In this document: positions 32,781 to 44,318 of the stretch, piece after piece
Layout of the letters: each line of letters starts with the position of its first letter
How positions within the stretch are numbered: the first letter of the stretch is position 1
Source: Camphora micrantha
Taxonomy: Eukaryota > Streptophyta > Magnoliopsida > Laurales > Lauraceae
Assembly: GCA_003546025.1 (NCBI GenBank)
Contig: QPKB01000001.1
Location: 44,880,553 to 44,944,552 of the forward strand
Direction of reading: 5' to 3'
Length of the DNA: 64,000 nucleotides
Notes under the pieces: generated by a model
The model's input: only the letters and a program-made list of their open reading frames with translations
Told to the model about the DNA's origin: nothing
The model's database searches: none
Translations under genes and position numbers: made by a program

Positions 32781-34101
32781 ATTCCTAAATTCAACCTTAT
32801 TATGCCTAATGATAACAGTTCTTAGTGATACATTTGGCGACAATTTAATAGCTATGTGATTTTTTTTTTTATAATGCAGGGTGTCCCAGCCCTTAAGGAT
32901 AAATCCATTGAAAGTAAGAACATCATGAGAGATGCTTCAAACATGCCAGCGAGGCTCGTATATAATTTAGTTATTACCATTACACTTTTTTAACTTTGAC
33001 CAATTATACGATATAGTTTTTATAGTAGGCTAAAATTCTATTATTAAAATCAATAAAGACATTGGACATGTGACATGACTTAGGTTCTCCTAATTATGAA
33101 TGTAAAAAATGCATTGTGATTATGTGGTGAGAATAAAAATCTAATAGAAGAAAAACCAGAGATGCTATAGTTTTAACTAATACTAGCAAAGAGCACGGAC
33201 AAACAACTAACTACATTTGTAATACAAAAACTGTAGAGAGAGAGCGAGAACTTGAGATGCACAATGTTTTTAGTGCATACTTCTAGTGCGATGCTATTAA
33301 AAGGTTAAATCAAATGATATTTTACATGTAAAAGATTAATATTAACAAAAGTAAGTAAAGTAATAGTACACACTGCACTATATAACCTATCCTTGTCCCA
33401 AATTTATTATTCTTTCCTTGTCTCAAATACTTGTCTTAAATATTTTAAGCATAGAGTATTTCAAGCCATACATCATAAGGAAATTACCATCAGAAGAGGG
33501 ATGAGAAGAGTTTGAGATACACATTTTTTCTGGTCTTCTAAGAACGGAGATGGATCGATCTCTTATCATGGCCGTTATAAGGGGAGACGTGAAAGAGAGT
33601 GGAGATTAGGCAGGGAGTAAGAAGGAAAGTTGTAAGAGATTTCAGGAATGTGAGGGAGATTTTAGCATGGAGATTAAATAGAGAGAATATATTTAATGAT
33701 AAATTTATTTGGATAAGAAAGCAAGAGCTTAGGAGAGAGAGAGAGTATTGAATTACATTTGAAGGTGTTATAGATTGAACTTGAGCGTAGGTAACGCAAA
33801 ACACATATTTTAATCGACCATAATGGGATGAGAATAAATGCAAAAGTTACTTGAAAGAAAGAGAGAATGTAGAGAGTGGAAGGGATGTGGGGACATGTGA
33901 TTGGAAGGGGATCAACACAAATTGTGAATGGGAAAATTAATTAAACAAATTGGAACTGATTCCTTAATAGAAATAGTCCCTTTCATATATATAAATTGTA
34001 GGAATGGATTGATCTCGTTGCCCCTCCTTTAAAGGGTGTACTTGAGAGGAACAATGATGACCATGCACTTCATTTTAAAAAGTAAATAAGGGTATAGAAC
34101 T
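32781..34101. other. Intergenic with one exon-like stretch
   Basis: At 32864-32880 a T-run followed by ATAATGCAG makes a strong splice acceptor. It opens a short frame containing GVPALKDKSIESKNIM that ends near 32990. The protein is not recognised, and there is no supporting upstream exon close by. The rest is AT-rich, non-coding sequence with GAGAGA patches near 33235-33260 and 33735-33750. Confidence 0.45.
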
Positions 34102-37100
34102 TGTAAGACCCCGACCCAGGTTTGCTTTGATTAGCGTCGTTTTAGCCAAAATTAGCTCTTAAGTGAGATTAGATGGCGTTTGGCTTAAATTGTGAGCTCG
34201 ATAGATTTTCATAGCTTTGGAAAAATTTTGAGAGCCGTTGAATTTAGCTTGACTCTGGCCGGAGGTGACTGTGTGACCCGTATGCGTGTGGGGAGGATTT
34301 ATTCTTGAAAATTATGATTTTTAATTCTTTTGACTTGTCAAAATAGCACTTACAACTTTTATGTTCTCACCGTCCATTTTTGAAACTCAGAAATCATGTT
34401 TTAGCAAAAAGGGCAAAATAGGCTTTTCACCTCGAAATCAGTGCATGAATTTCAATGTTTGCAAAATCATTTGAAAATTATACTTTTGGAAACTAGATAT
34501 TTCGACGATCGTTTGACTCTCTTTTGTCGATCTCATCCGAGACCTGCATAATGGTGTCTTAAGCCATTGAAGTGGACTGGCCTAGTGGGGCCCACACCCC
34601 ACCCAACTCAAAGACAGCCCTCGTGTGTTCTTCCCCCTTTTTCTTCATTTGCATTTTTTTTCAGTTCAGTTAAGACAAAGAGAAAACCCAGTTTTCTCCT
34701 TGCTTTCCCTCCCTTGCATGTTGGACTTCCCTTTATTAGAATGGAGATTTGAGACCAACAAACCCTTCCCCATCATCCAAGCTTTCCATTGGTACTGTTT
34801 TTCAGAGGAGACCACCCAACCCTTCCCCATCATCCAAGCTTTCCATTGGTGTTGTTTTCAAAGGAGTTCAGCTAGGTTCATCTTCATCTTGAGACTTTTC
34901 TCCATTGTTAGAGCTCCTAGAGGTAAATAATGGTTTCCATCTTTCAACCGTGGTTTTGTGGAGCCTAGTAAAGCTCCAAAATCATGCATGCAAGGCTTCC
35001 TAAGGTGGAACCCTTTTCTTTCAAGAATTTCCTTTGATTTGAGCTCTTTTCATGGGGCTTTTTGTAGATTGGAGGTTTAGCTCAGAGAGGGGTGTTGGGA
35101 GACCATCTTTGAGTGCATTTTTGAGCCAAGGCATGTGATTGAATGAAATATGAATGTGCATGTGTTGGTTTATGAAATTTTACCTTGATTTCTTGTTTTC
35201 CAACTTCTATATGTTAATCTTGCTTTGGTTTGAAGTTTTGTTCACTAATCAAGTGTTTTAATGTTCATGTGTTTTGGGTTCTTTTCATTGAATTCTGTTT
35301 TGAGATTTTTTGCATTTAAATTGGAAATTTTAATCATGGATTGTTGGAAATTTGAAGTGAATGAAGGAGGTTTTGTTGGTTATATTTGAAGTGATGAATT
35401 TGAAGTGTTGAATGATGAAATGGAGGAGCTTGTAGGCTCAGTTTATTACAGGGAAGTGTTGGGTTGAAAGGAGAAATGTTGGAGAAGAGAAGGGGCTGAA
35501 AACAACTTCACAAATGTAATTTTCCGCAGGGGGCTGGTTAGCTGGCGGTTAGTTGTCAGCTAGCTGACAGGTGACCGACATGTGACTGACACCAGTTCGA
35601 CTCCAATTCCAGAGAGCTACAAATTCATGTTCTTGAAGTGTCGGATAACCGACATGTGATCGACATCAGTTCGACTCCAATTCCAAAGAGCTGCAAATTC
35701 ACGTTCTTGAAGTGTCGGCTAGCCGACATGTGACAGACACCAGTTCGGCTCCAATTCCAGAGAATTGCAAATTCACGTTCTTGAAGTGTTGGTTAACTGA
35801 CGGTCGACCGACACTGTTTCGGTTCCAATTCCAATGAGCCGTTTTCCCTCCTCCCGATGGGTCTGCTAGCTGTCGGTCAGCAGTCGGCAAACCGACTTGA
35901 CCCTAGTCGGCTAACCGACGGCCAACCGACAGGTGACTGAATTTTAACCAGATTTTTAAAAATGAAGAGAAAGGTGGGGTTTTCTGTCCTAATCACCTTT
36001 GGACCCCTCATGGTCGATGTGTACAACTTGATATCTTAAATGTCATTCAAAATTGGGCACTATCTAAACGAATGACCGACATAGGATCTCAAAGTGTATA
36101 CTAACTCGACGGTTACGGTCCCAAAGTATTGATGAGGAAACGTGCCATGGAATTGTGATTCCTAAACCAAATTCTCATTTTGTGATTCGTATCGTCTTGA
36201 AAAGAATGTTTTCCAAGGTTTTGATCTAAAAGCCCCGGTTGGGAGTCAATGTATGAATCGTATTTTTATACACATCGTGTCGGGACTACTAATTCATTTA
36301 TTTTTGTGAACAAGCATGTGTGTACTTGATATAGTGTGAGTAGTTCCCAAATTTGAAAGTGTCAAGCATTTGTTTTAAAAGTTCGTATGTATTTCGGGTC
36401 AGCTCCACTCAACTTGGACGACCTTATCGATCTGATCAGCCGCCTTGGGTCCTTAAATCTTGTGCCAACATTAGTTTCGAATATCGTACATGTTTATTCA
36501 GCCCATTCTGTGGCGGGACTCGTGTGTGATGCCCAGCTATACTGGGTTACTATAATTATATAATTGTTTCTCCCTTCACTTCGTGTGATGGAGAATTTAT
36601 CGTGAGTGCTCTCGTTACCTTGTGTGACAGAGAATATAGCTACATGTGGTTGCCAAGGTATTATTTTCGAATGGTCGTCTTGATTTATCATCTGATCTTA
36701 TAAATGCTATTGTCATTGAAATGCTTTATTTTATTTAGCTTCTCTTTATCGTACATATGGTTTTATGAATCTCAAACTATTTGATATATATAGCATGATT
36801 GTACTTCATTCTGTTGCTTGCCATTTCATCGTGTCTGACTTTTTCATTTCTGGTGCTTAAATCCAGGTTTCGCTGCTCTTGACGAGTACAATGAGGTAGC
36901 AGTTGAGCCTCCCGTCGAGCGAGAGTGGCAGCCCAACGATGTCATCTAGACATCGGGTTGGGGCTTAAGATGAGAAACATTTTAGGAATTGACCAGCTAA
37001 CTTTTTGGGAACTTTGTTATTAGCTTTGTTGGCTATCTTTTGGGAATGTAAAAACTTAACTTTATTTTTATGTGTTTGTACAACTTCAAATTTAATCATG

Positions 37101-37318
37101 GGAATGCTAGTTATGTTCTGCCTCTGACATGAGTTCTTATATACTATATCTCATGTGTGATTTACATGTGTGTTTACTACACGCTTCCGCAAAAATCGAT
37201 TCTTATGTATGATCGTGAGATGATTCGTGTGAAATCCTCACCGCGGGAACTTGTGGGAAACGTCGCGGCGCCAAATTACGGCCTCGGCTTGGCTCGGTCC
37301 CGATTCGGGGTTGTGACA
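34102..37318 (+). mobile_element. Solo LTR A, Gypsy (Tekay/Del-like), 3217 bp
   Basis: Begins TGTAAGACCCCGACC and ends GGGGTTGTGACA, and is flanked by a perfect 5-bp duplication GAACT (34097-34101 and 37319-37323). There is no primer-binding site, coding region or second LTR. Near the end it contains CCAGGTTTCGCTGCTCTTG, also found inverted in solo LTR B. The middle (about 35540-35935) carries many degenerate CGGCTAACCGAC and GTGACCGACA words. The interior was lost, most simply by recombination between two LTRs. Confidence 0.88.
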
Positions 37319-37880
37319 GAACTCAATGTTTTCCTTTCCATTAATGGAAGCAAACAAGGACTATGCAAGGTGGTCCCTATTCCTTTTGAATCCATGGATA
37401 AACTCATCATTTAATTGGCTCACTTATTCTTGAAGATGGACATCAACCAAAATTTATTCAATTATACATCTATGACATGGACCATGAGACACAAAATAGA
37501 CATGCAACTCTTTGTTCTCTGCATAATGATAGTGGTATAGATAAAATTATTACCAAAAAAGTTACATGTCATGCTTGATTAATTTAATCCATATGCAAGA
37601 ATATTTGATACAATACAAGATAGATATCGTCAAATCCCTCGCCAAAGCTATGGGAATATTTGGATTCTAAAGTTTTCAAGGCAAAATAACTACCCTGTCG
37701 AAAATGAAGTAGCAATATTGCTAATTGGTCATGACAAAAGGACCTCATAAGGACATCCATTTATGTACTTTTGGAGGACAATTACAAAGAAACAGTAAAA
37801 CTCATCCATATTATATGACACTATAATATCCATTACTTTTCTCTCTCGTGGAGAAAAGGGATGGAGACTTAGGCCTTGTT
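37319..37880 (+). pseudogene. Helitron Rep/helicase-like relic, decayed
   Basis: In frame from about 37420 the sequence reads with a FIQLYIYDMDHETQNRH core, close to the conserved LQLYFYDTEHE-type segment of the Helitron N-terminal region. The frame stops at 37576-37578. Further along, NYPVENEVAILLI and then YYMTL*YPLLF (around 37815-37840) match the next conserved Helitron blocks, with stops. Solo LTR A appears to sit inside this older element, since short segments before 34097 and after 37323 join across the GAACT duplication. The HUH nickase motif and the helicase itself are not seen. Confidence 0.6.
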
Positions 37881-38192
37881 TAGCATCTCTACTCTTTTTC
37901 TAACTGACCATTCAAAATAGAGCCATTAAAAAAAGAGCTATAAAAAAGAGGCTAGAACAAAAAAACGCTTTTGGTAATGAACGAGTCTACTTCAAATAGG
38001 CCATTTGGTATGCCCTATATTTATCTTCTTTTAGAGGGGTATCTTCTATCATTATGTAAAAAAATGAATTTATGCACATTTTCATCAAAATATGCCCTTT
38101 GCACATATACCATAACATCATAATCTCTTATCATTTGAAAACTACAACCATTTCCTTCATTACACAAACTAATGAAGGAAATTATTAGCATC
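37881..38192. other. Spacer between Helitron relic and Gypsy LTR
   Basis: AT-rich, no coding region seen. Probably the remainder of the Helitron relic or other old repeat. Confidence 0.5.
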
Positions 38193-39891
38193 TGTAACAC
38201 CCCGACCAGAATTAATCATAATTATCGAGCGAGAGGGGCTTTTGCATCAGGATCCACTTTTGACCAAATTTGGATTTACTATCCAATTTTATAGGTCCAT
38301 AACTCTTCATAATTAACCCTAAGGATAATTATGATGCACACACTAAACTAATAGGGTCTTTAGACATGGCAAGACCCTGTAGGGCCTAGAAAAGGTACCC
38401 ATTGACTATTTCACATAGTCCAATGGTACTTATAATTACATGAGAGATCGTTGAGGCTGAGATTATCCTATGTTCCTTATCCGGCTCGTCTAGCACTTCA
38501 CCATGGGTGTTGGTTTAGAGGGTTCTGATGTACCTCGTATACACAACATGGGACCAAGAAACATGGCACGTACATCGAATTACCTAAACTACATCGTAAT
38601 GAACGGTTAGAGACGTCGGGTAAATAGATTAGGGTCGAATAGTAGATCAGCTTGGCTCTCTTAATTAAATTGCGTTACATATTGAGATTAACTGCATTAT
38701 TGACCTCAAGATCTAAAATAATTTCTTATATGCATGAATCGTATTACTCATCAATTTGTTATTGTGATAGACACCTTTGTTTTCCTACAAAGTTCCCGTA
38801 CATTGATTTGATATTCCAACTAAGTAAGGATGTGATTTGAATTGAATAGAGAACTGATACGAAATAAAAGGAATGGATTCGAATAAAATTGAATTGAATT
38901 GAATAGTCTTACTCAAGTGTTATTAATTGATTCGAATGGTCTGGCCCTACTTAGCTTGGACCTTACGATACACGGTGGGGTTAAGTTCGGTTTGGTTATT
39001 CGATACTACTCTAATAGATAATTGGATCTTCGAAACTCCATCCGGGCAACCAGAAGAAACTTTGGCCAGGTCACTGGTCACATCCCAACATGAGTGCTCT
39101 CTAATTGAGAGGATAGAACCAAAGTAATAGCCAACTAGTAATGTAAATTCTTACTTTTGATTCATAAAGAATGTTTAATTATGAATGCACACAACTTTTC
39201 TAGTTTGATTGTCATTGACCTCTTTTAATCAAATTATTTGTAATTCTAAGTTGTTACAACATGTGTTTAATTATTAGTTGCTTATACTTTGTCGAATTAT
39301 TATATTCATGGTGTTATTCTTGGTGTTACAACGGCAGTTACTGCTCCCTCACCCTAAGGAGACCTAGGAGGGAGAGGAGGAGACCCCAGAGCTTCCTCCA
39401 AGGTTAGAAGAATGGATAGTCGAGGGAGCCTCTAGTCCTCGATCTTTGGAGAGCGTTTTGGTTTAATTTGGGTTGTGTTTTGGGTTTTGGAACATTAACG
39501 TCATGCCATTTTGCATCACTTTTGTTATGTATGTAATGATGGTATTTTTTTGGATATTTTGGAAATTTTTACAAACACAATGTATATACTTTTGTCTAGT
39601 GTATGTAGGGAGAGTTTTCGTTATCTCTACTCTATAGTAATGAAAACATATAGTATATAGAACTTGTAAAGGACTGCTCAAGCTTTGATATTAATGATAA
39701 TACAGGCTTCCACGTTAAATGTGCAATGACAGGTCACAGGTGATAGTGAGTAACCCTCACACATTGGAAGTGATTGTTTATCTTTCGTGAATTCGGACTT
39801 GACCCGAGATTGGTGCAAATTTCATGGGAGTACGCGTGTCACACCTCGGAAATTGCCCTTGTCTAGGGAATCTCGGGTCCGAGATGTGACA
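38193..39891 (+). repeat. Gypsy 5' LTR (1699 bp)
   Basis: Starts TGTAACACCCCGACC and ends GATGTGACA, followed closely by the primer-binding site. The last ~60 bp contain the inverse words TCACACCTCGG and TCCGAGATGTGA. The 3' LTR is not in the window, so no target duplication can be checked. Confidence 0.8.
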
Positions 39892-39894
39892 ACC

Positions 39895-39915
39895 GTTTGG
39901 TATGATATCAGAGCC
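39895..39915 (+). promoter_or_regulatory. Gypsy primer-binding site, altered
   Basis: Reads GTTTGGTATGATATCAGAGC. The expected TTTGGTATCAGAGC is split by a five-base duplication (TATGA), which would weaken tRNA-Met pairing. Confidence 0.65.
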
Positions 39916-40080
39916 CTGAAGATTTATTTCTAAAAGACTTGGAAACCTTAATTAGGGAACACGGTGAGGACACAATAGGATGGATGAGAACATCGAATTG
40001 ATGACGTTATGGTCTATTAGAATTGATGGAGGGTTTAGAGCTGTTTCTTCTAACTCAAGTTGAAATTCTTTTGCATTTAA

Positions 40081-41060
40081 ATGGCTTCAAGCTCAGGAAG
40101 TGGAAACAACAACTCCCACGATGACAACACTGACTACTTTGTCTTAGAAAATGAAGGTCCGACGCCTCCCCCTAATATGGATGCTTGGTTCATGATTCTA
40201 ATAGAACAAATGACTAAGAGCAATGAAAACCAAGTAGCAATGCAAACTCAAATAAAATCCTTAATAGCAAGCCAAGATCAAGTTCCACCACCAGCACCAG
40301 GGCAACCGAATGCGGGGACACAATTAGTGATCCAGTCGAAAAAGAATTATCCTAACGCACTGTACGAGAAGTTCAGGAAGAGAGGAGCCACAGAGTTCCC
40401 TAGTAAAGAAGATGCCTTAAAAGCTTATGAGTGGCTTAAGCACATTGAAGATGTCTTTTAGACAGTGGTGTGCAATAAAAAACAAAGAGTTGTGCTCATT
40501 GCCGTGATGCTTCGAGGAGTCGCTAATGTTTGGTGGAAGAGCGTGTGGGATTCTTTTAAAACTTTGTCGAATGAGACCATATGGGACACATTTAAGAAGC
40601 AGTTTCGCCAAAAATTTATAACGGATCTTGTGCAGAGGAAAAATGAAGCAGAGTTCATGGCATTACAACAAAACCAGATGAATATAGAGGTTTATGTGCA
40701 TACCTTTAGCTATCCAAATTTGCTGAAGAGCTGATAGATACAAAGGAAAAGAAGGTGAAAAGATTTATTGATGGCCTAAATCCTATGTATAAGGACCAAG
40801 TAGTGGCATATCAAAGACCAGCTACATTTAATGATGTAGCGGACAAAGCATATATGGCAGAGGAGTTGTACCTAGAAAAGAAGGCAATAGATCCCAAGAG
40901 AAGTTCATCTTTCTTTGGGAAAGGTCATCAGGAAGAAGCGGAAAGGAGTGGCAAGTGGTTTTGGTAAGCCAAAGTACAATACATGTGGCAAGGGACATCC
41001 GACTGAGCCCTATTGGAAGAACACATGGGCATGTCTTATTTGTGGGTCTATGGAGCTTTT
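40081..41060 (+). pseudogene. Gypsy gag, decayed
   Basis: Starts at ATG 40081 (a Ser/Asn-rich N-terminus). The retrotransposon Gag capsid domain is visible as EWLKHIEDVF, then VANVWWKSVWDSF and IWDTFKKQFRQKFI, followed by KRFIDGLNPMYKDQV. TAG at 40459-40461 and a frame break with TGA near 40732 interrupt it. A degenerate zinc knuckle (TCGKGHPTEPYWKN, then CLICGS) follows near 40980-41050. Gag would package the element's RNA; this copy cannot. Confidence 0.82.
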
Positions 41061-41239
41061 TGCGGCTTTCTACCCAAGAAAAAGATAGGATGGGTGACAA
41101 AGCTCCTCTGCAACAACCTCCACAACAACCAGCTAGAGCAGCACTCCTAGCTCCACCTCGGCATCTAGCTTTACCCACACCACCGATCAGACAACAACCA
41201 CCAGCAACACAAGAACGATAAAGACAACAAGCCAGGCAT

Positions 41240-41359
41240 CGACCACAACAAGTAGGATGAGTTCATGCAATGAACCATGAGCAAACAGAAGCATGTGGCA
41301 ATGTAGTTGAAGGTACTATTTCAGTATGTACTAGAAATGTTAAAGCACTTGTTGACACC
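41240..41359 (+). pseudogene. Gypsy protease N-terminal fragment
   Basis: After an in-frame TGA the frame reads VHAMNHEQTEACGNVVEGTI and then VKALVDT, the lead-in to the retropepsin active site. It is cut off immediately after the catalytic Asp region by unrelated sequence at 41360. Confidence 0.7.
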
Positions 41360-44318
41360 AAAAATGTCACTTTGCCTCTGCAACATAAAAAAGATACATG
41401 AAGCCACATCCTACCACAAACAGGCAACGCTACTTCAAGCGTCAAATCTTGTCAGAATCAAACAAAAACTGTAAGATTCTTCAAAACAGCCAAAAGAAGA
41501 GTATACATGAAGTTTCAGGACACTTCGACATTATTTAGCCTAACTTCACTCTTCCATTGGCTGAACAAGAGCTCCCAGCAGAGGTGAAGCTAGAAACCTC
41601 AGTTCACAAAACAGAGCACACAATTGGCCTCAAAATGCCACTAGAAAGCTCTACATCAAATTCCATGTCATTCCAACACCATTTGGCCCAAAACGGAAAC
41701 AGCCGCAGCAAAGTTAGCTCTCCCAGCGGCGACAGCGTCGAAGACATCAGATCTTTGATTTGAGCCTATGGACGGTCTGAAAATACCTCCAAAAGGCTCC
41801 GTGTCAAGTTTCAAGTCAAACCAACAACGTTTGACACTACATCAATCCTCGAGCAGCAAAATCAAGCCTCTCGGCGACAAGAACCACTGAGGCCATCACT
41901 TATCAAACAAAGCACATGGGGTGACTTTAAAATGCTTTTAAAGGGCTACATATCAAATTTCAAGTCATTTCAACAACGTTTTACCAGACTTTGACTCTCG
42001 AAAGTCAAATCAGGCCTCCTGGGGGCAAAGCTCCCCGGGACTATGATTTCAAAATCGGAGTTAATGGATCGTCTCAAAATGACTCCAATAGGCTTCTTGT
42101 CAAATTGCAGGTCAATCGGACATCGGTTGATCATACATCAAAGCGCAACATCTTCCTCGCGACAAAATCAAGTCTACTGGCGACAGGACACCGCAAGGCT
42201 TTAAAACTCAAACAAAAGCCTATGGTTGGTCTCATTTATTGCTCAGGAGGTAAATTTCAGGTCATTCCGACATTGTTTGACCCAGTTTTGGCTTTTAACA
42301 GTAAATCGGCAACTTTGCACGACAAAGTCATCGGCTTTCCCGAAAAATCAGAAACTTTGCTCTCCAATATGCATGGCTTCTCGTTAGGTTTCTTGCAGGA
42401 AAATTAGGCCAAAATATGTACAAAAATGTCAGGAAAAATGCCGAAGAAAAAAGAATCGGAAAAACCAGGGAAACGGCCAAATATTGGTGACCAAAAGGGA
42501 AAGAAGCCCCCATGTTCGTCGGCTACCATTTTCGCCAAATGACCTTTTTTACGGTCTTTTTTCGCGTTTTGAGATGTCCGGCCCCTGCGGTTTTCCAAAA
42601 TTCTTACTTTTGAGGCATAGAATACGTCGATCTTCATCAACATCACGGATCTGTCGTCAAAAGCATGAAATCGTCATTGATCGCTTCAAAATCGCCAATC
42701 GATCGACCAAGAAAGCGCACTTTCTGTCCGATCGATCAAAAAATCGACAGGACAGATGGTACCGGCCCAGTGGTAGCAATTAATGTCTAAAGGTGCATTG
42801 TCATCCGACATCGATCAGAATGAAGATCCATTGCGACCATCACAAGAATTCCAAAAGACGCGGCACGGCCCGTGACTCTTCAAGCGCCTCAACGACCACT
42901 TAATGCAGTTAAATAACCCATCTTATGACAAGTTAATGCAGTCATTAACTCATTAATTTGGACAGCCCAATCAGAAGCAACAAAATGGGAGTTACAAGTT
43001 AGCCATAAACATGGCATTAAACCATGTAAATCTTCCCATCATGGAGCTTAAAGGTGATTAAAAGCTCTTAATTCTCCATCGGCCAATCAAAAGCCAGGAA
43101 AAAGGAGTTACAAAATAATGAATTAAAAAGTTGTAACTCCTCCCATTATGTAGCTTTAGTTCATCATTTAAAGCTCATAAACCCACTTAATGGTTACCAA
43201 AGGCCTATAAAAGGGGGGTCATTCCAAGGGAAATGGATTGGAAAATCAAAGGGTCAGAAGATCGCAATCCAGAGACACACAAGAGAAAACTCTGCGACGT
43301 TGCTACACCGCTCTGACAAAAAACTCTCCCATGTTGAAGAAGTCCTACACCGCCCACCACTACAAGGTGACCAAAGTCCCTTGGAGGCAACTCCCCCTAA
43401 GGCCTCTCCTTCCTTCTCCATGGCTTAGATATGGCTTTTCAGCCCATCTACTTAGTTTTTTATTGGATATAGGACCTCTTCTTGGTCCTTATCCTTTAAA
43501 AATCTGAGGTTTAAGCCGAGTCAAGCGAATCAAAAGCATCATCTGTTCTCATCTAAATCTGAAGGAGATTGGATGTTTGCTGTTTTTTTATGTTTGATGA
43601 TGTTTCCATGATGGATGAACGAGATTGGATGTGATTTTGATGGAAATTGGATTGACGAAGGGAAATTCCAAAAATCTGGATTTTGTTGCAGGCGTGTGTA
43701 CCCGGTCAACTGACCTGCAGTCCGGTCGACCGACGACACTGAAAAGTGAGAAAATGCAAGTCTCAGTTAAACTCCTGAAGGACTTACAATCCAGTGTACC
43801 TAGTGACCAGACCCTGTGCTCGGTCGACCGGATACATAGAATTCACAGGAAATTAACTAGGAATTGGACTTTCCCTCAGACTTAGAAAATAAGTGTGCAC
43901 GGTTAACCGAACCCTGTTCTAGGTCAACCGGGCATAAAGGAATTTCAGGGAGAGGCTGAGAGCTGGGATATCCATTCATGCCAGAATTCTAGTGTGGGCG
44001 GTCGACCACCCAGGCCAGGATGTCGTTCAGACACACAAAGGAGTTACATGATCAGGCCATGCCTGCCTGGCGATTGTCTTTTAGGTCGACACACTACGCA
44101 GAAGGTTGATCTAGGTTTCAACATCCTGACTTCCTGGTGTACCCGGTCGACCGAACCATGTGCTCGGTCGACCAGATACACTGTGTTCAGCGACTTTCCA
44201 GCTTTCAATATCTGAGGTTGTGATCTATTGTGGGGTCCATTGACCATCCAAATAGACTTCCATTGATATGCCAAGCATGAGTCAATGGTGTAACTCAACC
44301 TTGACTCATGGGAACCAC
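41360..44318. repeat. LTR-like repeat, left part
   Basis: Joins the Gypsy protease abruptly at its left and solo LTR B at its right. It has a strong TATA box (CCTATAAAAGGGGG at about 43204-43217) followed by a leader-like stretch, and an array of GGTCGACC-type palindromes at about 43700-44185. Many short ORFs, none with a domain. I read it as part of an LTR of another Gypsy family, continued at 47258-48561. The left edge does not show a clean TG start with a target duplication. Confidence 0.5.
43700..44185. repeat. GGTCGACC palindrome array in the LTR-like repeat
   Basis: About seven copies or near copies (CGGTCGACCGA, CGGTCGACCGG, CGGTTAACCGA, AGGTCAACCGG, CGGTCGACCA, AGGTCGACA) alternate with unrelated spacers. 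It lies downstream of the TATA box, unlike the arrays in Copia-2 and Copia-3. Confidence 0.75.

Noticed and set aside
41360..41470. Clean 5' LTR start at TGTCAC (41365)
   Set aside because: No target duplication pairs with the sequence after 48561, and typical partners of the GGGCGTTACA end start TGTAAC.
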